Assembly: GCA_003868215.1 (NCBI GenBank) | Contig: QWDQ01000028.1 | Location: 124,001-188,000 of the forward strand | Direction: 5' to 3' | From: Pseudophaeomoniella oleicola | Taxonomy: Eukaryota > Ascomycota > Eurotiomycetes > Phaeomoniellales > Phaeomoniellaceae | DNA: 64,000 bases | Part shown: piece by piece, positions 1-14,002 of the stretch | Numbering within the stretch: the stretch's first letter is position 1 | Layout of the letters: each line of letters begins with the position of its first letter | Made by a program: the position numbers and the translations under genes | The notes under the pieces: generated by a model | Told to the model about the DNA's origin: nothing | Seen by the model: only the letters and a program-made list of their open reading frames with translations | The model's database searches: none

Positions 1-310
1 CTATCTCGGTTTCTGGCGCACCGTCTGGTGTCGAAACATCCGTCGGTTCGGAATTGCCCTCCCCGTCATCACTAGCAATACCTTGGAACGATCCATCGCT
101 AGAAGCGCTGTCTATTCCATCCTCCGGCGTATGATTGGTCTTTCTCTTCTTGACTGCGATCTGACTCTCCCGGTGCTCACCAGTCGCGTCACTCTTCTGC
201 GGTGCAGCCGAGGCGTCAGTAACCTTGGCCGTCAAACCTGGCTTACCCTCCACTGCAGATTTCGAATGAGGCTTTCTCTTCCTTTTCTTGGCCTGTTCTA
301 TTGGAGCCAT
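1..310 (-). CDS. N-terminus of lysine-rich, probably nucleolar protein (partial)
   Basis: Only the first 103 codons are inside the window; the gene runs off the left edge. The first ATG is at 308-310 on the minus strand and the frame stays open to base 1. The peptide begins MAPIEQAKKRKRKPHSK and has a second basic patch (VKKRKTN near residue 54), followed by a Ser/Asp/Glu-rich low-complexity stretch. These look like nuclear localisation signals in a disordered leader, of the kind that precedes the catalytic core of nucleolar DEAD-box helicases and other ribosome-biogenesis proteins. That family assignment is inference, since no domain is visible. Transcription is divergent from the flavin-carrier gene 2.5 kb away. 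Confidence 0.6.
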   Translation of the reverse strand, partial: MAPIEQAKKRKRKPHSKSAVEGKPGLTAKVTDASAAPQKSDATGEHRESQIAVKKRKTNHTPEDGIDSASSDGSFQGIASDDGEGNSEPTDVSTPDGAPETEI

Positions 311-2784
311 ACTGTGACTTTGGGTGCTTATGAACGAGACCGAATTATGGCGGAGTGTGCCAAAATCCCAAATGTTTTCTCGAAACAAAAATTTGGAAAG
401 GGTCCCGCAACGCCGATAAAGCAAAAGACCGACTCACCGACTATAGCCATAAAGTCTTGGCATACTTACATAATACGTCTATCGAACACAAGAGGCGTGA
501 ATGAGTTTACTAAGAGTGACTCTGTAAAAGGGGTGTTGGGATCTTAACCTAGGTACATAGTACATCAGAGATCGGTACCTTGCAGAAGCCTGCCTGAGAT
601 ATTGGCAGATAAGCGAAGCGATAACTATCTATCTTACCTATCAGGCAGATACTGGACTGATTTCAACTGCAGCTGAGTATGTACGCTCATAGATTTATAG
701 GCACACTCTCTAACAATGCCATAGTACCGGTAGATGGTAAGTCATGTCCCTTTTCCTTAACAGTAACGTAACTCCGTACTCAGTACTAATTACAGCTGAC
801 TGTAGGAGCCGCCCATCCACGCGTCATGTCGGATGCGTATCAAGGGATGGAGATTAGTCTCCACCTACCAGATCTGCGACAGTCTTCTAACACGATGATG
901 GGAAGTCATGACGATCACTTGCCGGGAAAGCAAACAAAAATGCTTTGTGCCAGATCTGCGGGTGGCTCACCGACTTGAGCGATGTTACAGGAGAGCGAGA
1001 CACGCCGACCCTGACCCGATGATTGGCTAAGAATGCTGCTTGTTGATCTGAAGATGCAGACAAAGAAGTCCAAGACAGCGGATATAACTTGGATGACTGG
1101 AGTACAGTATGATAGACCATAACCGCTGACAATTCGTTGTAACCTCGTCAGGTAGATTATTGTGTCCTGTGTCCTGTGTACCTACTGTAGGTAGGTAAGA
1201 TCCATGGAGAAAGCATTGGGGCTGTGCAATAAACGAAATTGAGACAAGGATCACAGATATACGAACCACAGAGGCTAAGGTAAATATGTATCTACAAGAA
1301 AGTCTTGTAGAGAGGGGAAGAGCTTGGTATGTAACATCAATATTTTCATTGCCTTTGGCCTCACTTGTCATATTCATCTCATCTGGTGAAAATGAATAAC
1401 GTGGAAAAGGTTGCGATAATTCGACGAGTTGATGAAATCATGGTGGTCAGGAATAATAACAGTAGTAACCTTAATTACATGAGATACGGTATGCTGAGGC
1501 AGGAAGATACTAGGATGGCTTGAGCCAGACACAAGCTCCAGGTCATTCATGTTGCAAGTCAATAGTCTTTGGACACCACGCATACTGCTACGGTATATCT
1601 TCATGCACATACCTGAGCAGGTGAAACTCGAACTCCTCGCGTACTGAAGGGATACCACTCGCCTATTGTACTGTAAATGCTGTTGATGGAAGATAATTGT
1701 GTCATCCATGATGACAGGAAATCACGATCTGCTAATGATGGACACATCACTCGACCATAGCGTCGAGCGTAAAGGGCAGTGCATGCACACTCAGACATCA
1801 ACTGCAACAGAATTCCCAGGAGGGGGTTATCATTCTTACGGTAAAGTAGTGTAAGGAAAGAAAGGTACGAGATGCTTATAGTTGGCTCCAGTTAAAACCT
1901 TTCTGTCGCCATGGCTAAATAGTGCGACCCGTCATGCCTATCCGAATCCGGCGACCTCGCGAGCTCATTCTCTTTGTCTTTCAGACCAAAATATCTTTAG
2001 CTGTGGCCAACGCCAGGTAACCATAAGCCACTAAGATCCTAGGCATCACCCTCACTGTTCATAGTAGTTGTAGGCACTCAGCCAGGAAGTCAGGGCCAGG
2101 GGATCGTTATCTGGAGCACTACAATACAGTATCTCCTCGTATTACCAGAGCCCCTTGGGCCAACCTACCTTAGGTACCTTACCTCTGTACCCATTAATGA
2201 ACCATTACCCATTACGCAAACCCAGTAAATTACCTCAAACCCCGGCTTTGCGACAGCCCGGTTTGGTCCCTTCGACTCTTGGATCCTGCCATCTTAACTT
2301 CCCTCCCTTCCCATTACCCATCATTTTCTGCACACGACCTCATCGCCGTCGTTTTCTTTTCAACTCGTCTATCAAATAAAACTTCATCTGACGACACCTG
2401 GCGGTCGCTGCGTCTTTCGCTTCCAATTCACGATCAATCATAACGACCATCAAGCCGCTCATTTTCCAACGTCACCCGGAGGCTTCTTGAATAGCAACAT
2501 CCGCCGCCTCCTCTAACCTCCCGAACATTCCTGAGCCACCCACATTCAAGTCAATTCGTATGCCATCCCTCGCGCGATCCACCTCAGCAAAACAAGCGGC
2601 ATCGTGCCAATAAGACATCTTCGGCTTTCCAGGTTTTGTGGAGGAAGCCACATATTCCAGCTCAGGTGCTGGTATTCGATCGTTCAATTGCAGCTGATTG
2701 TCAGACTCTGGTAGTCGACAACGAAGTGTTCGTGTTACTTCTCTTCCTCACCGCTCTACTCTTCCCTTGGGACGATTTGGAACC
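311..2784. other. Intergenic region between divergent genes
   Basis: This 2.5 kb holds the 5' flanks of the left-edge gene and the flavin-carrier gene. I see no convincing gene. Open frames between 887 and 1807 are short, overlap each other and have no domain-like composition. It contains a CCTAGGTA motif at 548-555, GTAGGTAGGTA runs near 1180, and an isolated ACGCGT at 819-824. The last 450 bases before the downstream ATG are pyrimidine-rich, as is common in fungal core promoters and 5' leaders. Confidence 0.6.
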
Positions 2785-5239
2785 ATGCAGTTCGCACCGC
2801 GGTCGCTATTGGCGACGACACTTATCACTTTCCTCACCTTCTCGCCATTCGCAAGCGCCGTCCGACTCATCGAGTCGAAGTCGCTCAACTCATGTCAAGA
2901 CAATTCCAACTTTACTGCTTCGCTTTTCAATGTCGTTTTTACTCCAGATAACAACACGTTGGCGTTTGACGTCGTTGGAGTCTCGTCGATTCAAGGAAAC
3001 GTCACGGCAGAGCTGCAGGTCAAAGCATATGGTTATACCATCGTGAGAAGGACTCTGGATCCTTGCTCGATGGGACTTGATGGACTTTGCCCTATGAACA
3101 CCGGTCAGATCAACATCCAATCAAATATCCAAGTTGGGGACGACGTTATTTCCAACATACCAGGCATTGCTTATGGTGTACCCGATCTCGATGGATTGGT
3201 CCGCATCTACATCAACTCGACTGACAGCGATACCAGCGTGGCTTGTGTCGAGGCCGAATTGTCCAATGGTAAGACCGTGTATCAGAAAGCCGTAGGATGG
3301 ACAACTGCTGTCATTGCTGGCTTGGGTCTTGCTGCTTCTGCTGTCACTTCCGGACTGGGTCACTCCAACACAGCAGCCCACGTTGCTGCGAACGCGCTCT
3401 CTCTTTTCGGCTTTTTCCAAGCTCAAGCAATGATTGGAATGACTGCTGTCGACATGCCGCCGATCGTGACCTCATGGACACAGAACTTTCAATGGAGCAT
3501 GGGTATCATCCGAGTTGGATTCTTGCAATCGATCTGCACCTGGTATCAACGTGCGACAGGAGGCACACCTTCCACGTTGCTCTCCAAATTGTCTACTGAA
3601 TCTGTGCAAGTGCAAAAGCGGTCTTTGGACACAATCAAGAAATACATTTTCAAATCCGGTGGCTATCTGCTACAGCGTTCAGGCTCCCTGTTGAAACGTT
3701 CCAATTCCGACGCAGATTCGTCTTCCAGCAACTCCAAAACCATCGTGGTCAAAGGCATTGAAAGAGTGGCGTTCCGAGCGTCTATCGAGTCGACCAACAT
3801 CTTCCTGACCGGAATGATCTTCTTCATCGTCTTCTGTGCCTGCGTTGCTATCCTTGTGCTTCTCTTCAAGGGCATCTGTGAAATCGGGACTAGGCAGGGA
3901 TGGATGAAAGGTGACAAGTTCTCAGATTTCAGGAATGGCTGGAAGATCGTCTTGAAGGGCATCCTGTTCCGGCTGGTCCTCATCGGTTTCCCTCAGATGT
4001 GTGTATTGGACCTATGGGAGCTCACAAAGCGCGATTCCTCGGCCGAGGTCATCCTTGCAATCATTGTTTGGATCACCATGGTAGCTGCGCTCGGATGGGC
4101 GGCATGGAAAGTTGTTCGCCTTGCTCGCCGGTCGGTGAACATGCATAAGAATCCAGCATACATCCTTTATTCGGACCCAACTTGCCTGAACAAATGGGGT
4201 TTCCTGTATGTCCAATATCGCGCCACTGCCTATTACTTCATCCTACCAACGTTGGGATACATTCTGGTCAAGTCCATGTTCATCGCCTTTGGTCAGGGTT
4301 CCGACGTTGTCCAAGCAGTTGCTCTGGTCATCATTGAGGGTTGCTTCCTTATTGGAGTCAGCGTTCTCCGTCCCTGGATGGACAAGAAGACGAACGTCTT
4401 CAATGTCTCAATCTCGGCTATCAACTTCCTGAATGCCATTTTCCTCCTGGTCTTCACATCTGTATTTGGACAACCGGTAAGTCACAAGAGTTGATGTGGT
4501 AGAAAACAGTTGATGCTGACAATCTTTTTAGGGTATCGTTACTGGTGTCATGGGTGTCATTTTCTTTGTGTACAACGCCGTATTCGCTCTTGTCCTATTG
4601 ATACTCGTCCTCATTGCTTCTGGTTATGCCATGTTCTCTAAGAATCCGGATACTCGATACCAACCAATGCGAGACGACAGAGGTTCTTTTATCAAATCAC
4701 AAACCAACCTACATACCACTGAGCTGGACGCACTTGGTGCTACCGCACGAGGAGACGTAAAAGAGACATATGGCAAATCTCGATTCGGAGATGACGAGGA
4801 TGCTGATTCATTCTCATCGGGCTCTCAAACCAAAGAAGCTGGTGGTACATTCGCTCCTGCCGCCAATACTGCAGTATACCCTCAAGCATCTGGTGACAAC
4901 CGAGCTGCGCCTACTGCAGCAACAGCCATGTCTCCAGAACGGCGACCTGTGGCTCCAGGCTACGACCAACGTGGAATGTACGCCCAGCCTAACCCAAGCA
5001 GTGTCAGTGCTTTCAGCGGATATCAAAGGTCACAGAACCCAAGCCCTGCTCCCTACACTCAAAACCAAAACCAACATGCAGGGTATAACTCAGGAGGCTA
5101 CAACCCTGGTTACGACTCGTACTCACGTACTGGGAGTATGCAAAGTTATCAACCACCACAACAACGGCCACAGCAACCGCAGTACAGACAACCCAACACT
5201 GCCTCACCATGGCAGAGAGGAGCGGGTTACGATAGCTGA
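2785..5239 (+). CDS. FLC-type flavin carrier / TRP-like channel protein
   Basis: Exons 2785-4476 and 4532-5239 give 799 aa, usual for the fungal FLC/Pkd2 TRP-like family. Established role: polytopic proteins of ER, Golgi or plasma membrane that act in FAD transport, calcium homeostasis and cell-wall maintenance. Visible features are a signal peptide (first ~25 residues ending FASA), a Cys-containing ML-like lumenal domain (about residues 26-195), a first helix near 200-220, then several hydrophobic segments from about 355 to 600. The C-terminal ~190 residues are hydrophilic and rich in Gln, Pro, Tyr and Gly, so probably a cytosolic disordered tail. The single 55-bp intron (gtaagt..tttttag) lies inside the last membrane segments. 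The frame is open upstream to 2698, but 2785 is the first ATG. Confidence 0.9.
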
Positions 5240-6569
5240 CTAGAAGAATGGTTCAGGGTCAAAGACAGCGAAGGGCGAGGTTCAACAGGCCACTGATTGA
5301 TACTTTGCATGTTATCGGCATTGATATTATTACTATTTTTTGGGACAAGCGGCACAAAAAAGAATGGAGAACAAGAAAAAAATATATATAGTCGCAGCGC
5401 AAAAAGGAATACACGCTGGCAGACGGAAGGAAATGAAAGGTGTCTGCCCCCCATTGTAAAGTATAATGATAACAACTTACAGTACTGGTCTCGATCGCGC
5501 GAAGAAAGGGGGTTTTTTTTTTGAAATTTTTTTTTGATTTTGGTTTCTGTTTCCTTTTTGTATACGGGATGGGGCTGGGCTGGCGGTGGTTAGGTTAGGA
5601 TGACACAAATGCGAAATGGCGCATACACACACAAAGCATCGTCCTTTTTGTTGTTTGTTGTTGTTGATCTTTCTTGAACACGGCGTTCCTTTTTTTTTTT
5701 TCCACTTTACTTTGATATATATATACACGGCCGGGCAGGGTGTATAGGTATAGGTATAGACATTGATATCTTATCTATCCATCTTTCTATCTTAGAAGAA
5801 GATGGGTAATTACATTAAACCTTGTTTTTTTTTGATTTGAATAACAAGGTGGTGGTGTGTGATTACCTAGAGGTAGGAGGGAGTAGGGATATAAAGACAA
5901 GAAGAAGAACGTATACAAAATGATTGGAAAGTGATTGATACTTAATTACTCGGGACTGTTGATAAGTAGTAGACTTGAATTATACCATCAGCGACATAGA
6001 AAGAAAATAGATGATGGTCTTTTTTTTCTTTCCGTGGAATTTCAAATCTTTCATTTTCAGTCATATGATATATGCTTGGCTTGCTTGCTACCTACTAAGT
6101 TACCTCCCTAAGGAACTCCTAGGTATCCGTATTCATGAGAGGAAGAAGAACAAGAAGAAGAAGCAGCGGCAGCAGCAGTGTCTTTCCTTGCCTCGTCTCA
6201 TCTCATCTCAAATCACCAGAAAAGCGGAAATAACTATCACCACCATACCCGCTTTCTTTCAAACCGCCGTCCACAATATTCATTCCCTAATTCCAGATCA
6301 AGGAAAACGTACGAAAAGAACAGTAGACGAAGAGGGGGAATGTTGAGAGTGCGCGAAATGCAAATTGGTCGTGAACTAGGAAGACTTTCCAGTCCGGATG
6401 CTTGAGGCTAGCATTTGTTTGAAGATTTGATAGGCGTAAGAGAAGGCTGGCGGAGTTGAGACAGTTGAAGACTGTAAATGAGCTTGAGCTCCTCATACAT
6501 TGTTTGACATGCTACGAAAAAAGAAAGGGCGTAAAATCGGATCGATCGACATTGGCATTGGCATTGAAT
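5240..6569. other. Convergent intergenic region (3' flanks)
   Basis: This lies between the stop codons of the flavin carrier (plus) and the MAP kinase (minus). It is rich in poly(A), poly(T) and poly(TA) runs (for example 5510-5540, 5690-5725, 6018-6030), as expected of 3' UTRs and polyadenylation regions. A CCTAGGTA motif is at 6118-6125. The open frames here are low-complexity Lys/Asn/Phe-rich products and I do not regard them as genes. Confidence 0.6.
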
Positions 6570-7878
<1,309 letters not shown>

Positions 7879-10246
7879 TTTTGGGAATGCAGAGACCTCT
7901 TCGGCGAAAACGAACAGGGAGTCACCCTGCAAAGCTGTGTGACCTTAGTCGGTGTAGGAGGGGATTGCGCGGGACGAAGGAGGGGACGATGGTGAGATCT
8001 GCTGTATGCGCGAAAGGTAGGTTGATGGACCGTTCGTTCGAAAGAGGGTACGCCAGATAGCTCGTTAATTTTTCAAAATAGTCGTTATTGCTCGAAATGC
8101 GGTTATGCGTTGAAGCAGGAGTAAGAGTCGTCAAAGTCGTGGAGGTCTAGATATCGTAACCTGGCGGGGTTGGGGTCAGCGCACGGTGCCATTCACAGTC
8201 ACAGCCTGCTAATCCGCAGGATTGGACAACAATAGCTTACTTTCGTGATCCAATGCAAAATTTAACAACTGTGATCGATGTATTGCTTCGTGATAGTATT
8301 GTTGTGTCGTATTGACAGTTGGTGCATAGAAACAGTCTCCAGAAGAACAATGAGTATCCGTAGTAGGTACTATGTAGTTGAGTTGAATGTGGGGTTAGGG
8401 GAGAGGAGGAGGAGGAGGGGGAGCTGCAGGTAAACAGGGCCGGCCGCAAGGTAAATATAAGTTAGGTACTTTCTTTAAAGAGGATTTGCTGGAAACATGG
8501 ATACGGGAGTCTGGATTATGAACAAGGTAGCAAGTGAAGATGCAGTGTCGAGGTGTGACGAGAACCAGCAGGCTCGCAGGGTGATAATAACTGGGTATTA
8601 AGAAGAATGGAGGTTCCCTAGTCGTCTCAACTCTTTTCCCTCTGGATCAAGGTCTCCAGGAGAGTGGATGCTCTCTGACTTTCTCTATCTATGGTGGTGA
8701 CGGCGTACAGAACAGACTAATGCACCATCGTCCCTCGACCCGACAGCTCTATATGACACACCCTTAACGCCTCTTACACTTTGACACTGGACTTACCTAG
8801 TACACTCCAAGTAGGGATGATGGCCCAGGGGCTCGGGAAGAGGAGGTTAGACTAGAACAAGTCCGAAGGGCCATTGTGATCAAACAAACGGCCTGGGTCA
8901 CCGTTCTGACATAGTTACTATTACTGTGTACTACGGTAGGTACCTACAACGCACAGATTTCCTGATACTCAGGAGGTCGAGGTGGGGGGTTGTTTCCGCT
9001 TCCCAGGGAAAGGAAGATCCACGTCTCTCAGGTGACGGTCCTTGAAAACTGGATTGTGAATGTGAATGAGAATGAGAAATCCCAATCCATTCACGACGAG
9101 ATACTTCCGGATGGTCGGCCGCAGACACTCTCTTGAATCTCATGTTTGAAACTTTCCAATAGGCAAGCAAGATGTCCAAAGACGATGGTCGACTTACTAT
9201 ATTCGGTGTACAGTAGGTGGTTACTTTTAGAACTTGTCATGTATAACTGGAGAGGCTGGCGGATATAGCATCATCGTCGAGTCACGAGGAGAATGATTTG
9301 ATGCAAACCATCTTGGGGTCCCTAATCATAGCAAAACCCATACGCTCAAGAACTACTTGGTCTCTGTACATTACAGATCTCGATATCAGTCTTCGAAGTG
9401 CAAGACCATCTGAGATGATGGTTGCCAGTAGACACTTTCAGCAACACCCTTAAGCGCTCGGTGGTATTCCTCCCAGCCTCTTGTGCCCTGTGGCGTAAGG
9501 CCATCAACGGCGTTACAGTTCAACGGCCATCCCATGAGCCTATCGATTCTCTTCCAGACACAGAGGACGATCTATCCTAGGAAAGGATGCTGTCATGCCA
9601 TAGTTTGATCGGCCGGAATCTGGAGTTCGAGGGACCCAAGCCGGCTCGCTGGTTCTTGAAATGAAGTCTGTCCAGACTGAAAAACCCCTGGGGAAAATAG
9701 CTGATACAACCGGAAATTTTTATCATGAAGCAAAACTCAAATTTTGGGGGCGTAAAATCGCTCTTGCCGCCCGACCACCGCCATCGTGAAACACGCCATC
9801 AGAACCAATGAGAACTGCAAGTCTCACCATCTCAGCTTGTGGCATGACTTGCTATCAATCCCACTCTACTTTGGCTCTACTTTGGTACATTTCCCGGAAT
9901 AGGATGGTACTGTGGACGATGCGATCGGAATGGAAACGTCTCCTCTGTAACAATCTCTCTATTTGCGGAAAGGGACTTCCAGCTGCCATTTCCGACGCAC
10001 TAGCACGGCAGGATCGTTCCGTGTTACAGCTTGTAACAGATTAAGAGATTGAAAGGATATGTTCTTTATTTTCTAACGTAAAACTGGTCATTTGCTGGTT
10101 CGGCATGCTCCATCTCTGCATGGAATCTACAAGTTCTCCCTGGCAATACGGCGTTGACCAAGGGCCAGAGCGGCTGTCAGTTGTTCACATCACTGGAGAA
10201 CCTGTAAAGTCAGATCAGCACCAATCCCGGAGCGTCAAGGTCTTCA
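7879..10246. other. Intergenic region: MAPK promoter and SEC24 3' flank
   Basis: This 2.4 kb separates the 5' end of the MAP kinase from the stop codon of SEC24, both on the minus strand. No gene is recognisable. Open frames are short and show no domain. A purine-rich (GGA) tract is at 8401-8430, and TAGGTACCTA is near 8937. The part closest to 7878 should contain the kinase promoter and leader. I see no TATA element I would defend. Confidence 0.5.
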
Positions 10247-13146
10247 TCAGCCCACCTTCTCCCTCATCATGCCCATCCACTGCTGTAGGCTCACCCCTTG
10301 GTCAGCACGATCCTCCACCAACATTGTCTGTGCCCAGAGACGAAGGCCGGGTTCACCATCTTCCTTGACCACATAGAGATGCGGTACAATGATGCTGCCA
10401 ACCCCCTTGGATCGATGGTCGCGGCTCTTGGCAACGACATTCCGTACCCGTTCATTGAAATCGTTATCCAATTCAGGCAGTCGCTGTTTACCAACCTTGA
10501 CCGTTGATTTATCTGGCAACCCGAACACGTCACTGACCAGCTGCGGGACTACATCTCTTCCAAGCCAAAGAAACTGTGTCTGACCGTCATCGATCAGGTA
10601 AAGGCCATATGGCACCAGTCGCTCGGAAGAGAGGTTGCATGGAGGAGGTAATATGATCTCGCCAGCCTTCTCGTCAACAGTGCCTGCATCATCCGGCATG
10701 TCGTGGAGAGAGTACAACTTGGGATAAATGTACTGAACGAGAAGAGGTAATGGTAAAGTAGACAACAAACATAATGCGGCTGACCGCATGTCGCTAGGTA
10801 TTTGTGCAGATTTGCGGAGACCAATCTGTATTCCGTCAGCGTTGCAACTACAAGGACATGATAGAGGACTCACGTTTTTCATCAGGCCCAAAAAGAGTAC
10901 TGGCAAGCCGCGCAGGTTTGCAGGGAACTGGAGACCACCACCTCCCATATTCCCGCCGGCCAGCTCTTTCTTGTATGTCTGCAGTAGTTCAATGACCTTA
11001 GCTTGAAGGGCATCCCTTGCAGCTTCCAATCCACTGCCAAGTGCTCTCTCCACGGCTTTATGGCTGAAGTACTCAGTGATGGCTTGTTGATCAGCGGAAG
11101 CATACACATCCGCCAAATTTTGGGTAGTTGGCAATGCCAGTGTCATAACACGAATTCTTCGCTCGCCATTGCAAGTCGTGTGAAGCACTGCTGCCTGCAG
11201 GCAGACCACAGGTTTTGTAAGAGTTTCGTCGATTGCAACTTCGACAACGTAGCTCTGGTCACGTGGGAATGCTGGGAAGGCGCAAAGATCTGAACTTCGG
11301 TTGAAGAAGTTGCCGTAGAAGGAGCTCATGCGCAGACCCGTGGTGGCTCTCACTCGAAGCACCGCTTCAAGACCTATCTCCGACGAGAGGTAATCAGAGA
11401 ACTCCCTGGCATATTTGATGGCGTCCTCTTCGCGCGCAGCATTCCAACCAGGATAGAAATATGTCTGACCACCCGTATATCGTGGTAGGTTGCTCAATGA
11501 GGCCACATCCTGGTATTGGGATGAGAACAGGAACATATCGACAGAAATCTGTTGTTTGGAACACTCGACAGCAAAGCTCTTGTAGAAGCTGTTGGCAGTT
11601 TGTAGGAGGCTGCTCTCCTTACTCGTGCCCAGCAGTTTCTTGTCTTCCCTCATGTCTAGCTTACCAACACCGACATTTGGTAGAGATGCCGACACTACGG
11701 TGATCTTCCCACCAACTGGGCCAATGAGTTTGTGACCAGCTTTTAGAGCAGAGCCCATACAAGAGGCCCCGCTTTGTGTATTTTGAAACATTTCCTGTAG
11801 CTTATCCAAGAAGTTTTCGATGTTCTCTCGAGACTCGGTGAGGGTGACAAGTAGATCATTCGGCGTAGGCAAGAAAGGTTCATCCAGGTCGCTGACAACT
11901 AACATGCTCACATCGGCGTTTTCAGTTCCATCCCTCGGAATGTTGAAGAAGTGTAGACTTGAATCAACAGCGATGAAACCAAGCCTGGTTCTTCTGTCCG
12001 CATTTGGAATACGATCCAGGCTCTCTCGTATGCACCTTGCGGTAGTAGCTAGTAGGCCACTGGTGACTGCAGCGTAGCTAACGTCGATCAAGAAGAGGTA
12101 TACTAACGGCTGCGGTGGGCGAACCATATATTCTTGTGGTGCAACAAACTCGACAACTGAGTAGTTCAGATCAGGACGCTGCCATCTGTCTAGCGCCTTC
12201 TGGTTTGCTGCATCCCAATCAAAGGCTTGTGGAACGTCATTGGACAAGTTGCACATATTACAGCGCCACCTATGCCCGTGATCGAGGAAGGTCACATAAG
12301 GGTTGATATATGTTCGACAGCGACGGCACCGCGCGATGACTTGGTCAGGAACGATTGGAATAGGATCCTCGGCGTCATGAAGCGAAGTATATGGTTGTAT
12401 GACGAGTGCAAATGGGAGCTTTGATTTCTTTAGTAGAGAGTGTGTTGTTGGCACAGCATTCAACGTCGAGCGTATATACTTGGGAGGGCACAAAGCGTTG
12501 GGCGAGGGAGTGACACTCGTCTGTTAGGATCAGTATTTTGATGGCGTAGAAATAGCTGAGATTGACTTACATTCGGTGGAAGGATGATTGGCGGCGGTGG
12601 ATAGTCCAATTCCGCCACATTGAAAGGCTGGTTCAGCAAATCTGTAGGGTACAGTTGATTGAGCTGGGTCGCTCGTGCAGCAGGAGCGGCAGCAGGTCTT
12701 TCACCAATGTTCATTGCCCCCATCTGTTGCGTGACCTGGCCGACCCCGCCTGCCGCAGGGTAAGTTGGCGGAGGTGCTTGATATGCTCCTGCGCTCGCTG
12801 GATCTTGATAACCTTGCGCCACAGGAGCTGGGGGTTGGCCATATGCACCGGCATCGTATGGGGCCTGCTGTTGCTGCAAGGATGGCTGTTGGCCATAGGT
12901 CCCAAACTGACCGCCGCCTGGTTGTTGACCACCCACTGCAGAGTTCGCACCAGCTCCAAATTCGTATGCTTGACCGGCATATGCTCTCTTTCTTCTCCCT
13001 CCATGCATTCCATGGCCAGCACCCTGTGAATCAGGCGGTGGCGTGTTCACGGTCCCTTCGTAACCGGGTTGCTGATACTGAGGGTCTTGTGCGTACCCAT
13101 CTTGTGAGTACCCTTGGGGCGGATAATCTCCCTGCGGACTGGCCAT
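10247..13146 (-). CDS. SEC24: COPII coat subunit Sec24
   Basis: Exons 12571-13146, 10874-12520 and 10247-10825 (minus) give 933 aa. Sec24 pairs with Sec23 in the inner COPII coat and selects cargo for ER-to-Golgi vesicles. The N-terminal ~190 residues are Gln/Pro/Gly/Tyr-rich and disordered. A zinc finger follows at about residues 230-260 ([15 protein letters not shown]), then the trunk ([13 protein letters not shown]..), a beta-sandwich/helical part and a C-terminal gelsolin-like domain ([15 protein letters not shown]), ending ..[11 protein letters not shown]. The 48-bp intron at 10826-10873 (gtgagt..tacag) is a multiple of three without a stop, so it can be misread as 16 extra residues. Conservation across [13 protein letters not shown] argues for splicing. 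In-frame ATG at 13146 starts the usual [11 protein letters not shown] leader. Confidence 0.96.
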
Positions 13147-14002
13147 TTGGAAATTTCGCTATAACAGCTGGCACAGAGACAAGAAGAGGAATCTAACTTT
13201 CTTTTGTTGTGATGGCACCAGCGCCGTACTCGTGGCAGATATGGGACGTGGACGAAGGGTTGAGGTAAGGTGGTCTGGATCCGTTAACACCGACTCTTGA
13301 GCCTTGTGGGCAACGTGTCGTCAAGCCAACATAGCAAAGTGCCACAATGCGCAAATCAAGCGGTTCGACGTCTCTGCTGGCTTGAGAAGATTATCTCGAC
13401 TAGCAGGCGTATTACTCGAGAATAATCTGCAATAAAGACCGAAAAAGAATTGTGATGCGATCTTCTGAATGATGGAATAGCTGCAGACAGCCCACCCAAT
13501 CGCAAGGATCACGGAACTTGGCTTGGCCGCTCCGCACATTGGCATCTATTACATCTAATTATCCAATCCCCTCTTCGTTTCGGTCTATAACGTCCACCAG
13601 ACGGCTGAATCTTTCCAGTTTCTCATGATGGTCTAAAAATTACAGTGTGATTTGGTATCTTATATCTGACAATGACTGTTCCCCCAATTGCCCTCAAAAG
13701 ACCGTGAAGTAATGGATAGTGTACACGCTTTAAAACGCAAACGCTAATCAATATCTCTAAAGCCCAAAATTCGCAGTTGTTTTTTCTCAGCACCTGTACA
13801 ACAGGGACCTTCTTCCAGACCTTCGCGAGTAACGACGCAATGCTCGCTTCCCGACTGCTTCAGAATCGAGCTCATATTACCGGCACATGATCTCGGCATC
13901 GTGCTGCCATCTCATCTGTGCTCTGATGCCCAGTTAAGCCCTTTGACATGATTCCGGGATTCTGCCTATATGAATTGATGTGACGCACAAGTATCTTCAT
14001 CT
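13147..14002. other. Intergenic region: SEC24 promoter side
   Basis: This lies between the SEC24 start and the stop of the DUF7702 gene, both on the minus strand. I see no gene: the only frame of note (13321-13545, minus) has no recognisable domain. The sequence next to 13146 should be the SEC24 promoter. Confidence 0.5.

Noticed and set aside
887-1807. Several minus-strand open frames upstream of the flavin carrier
   Set aside because: Short, mutually overlapping, no domains, no continuous exon structure.
2698-2784. In-frame extension of the flavin-carrier protein
   Set aside because: No ATG occurs in it, and the signal peptide begins correctly at 2785.
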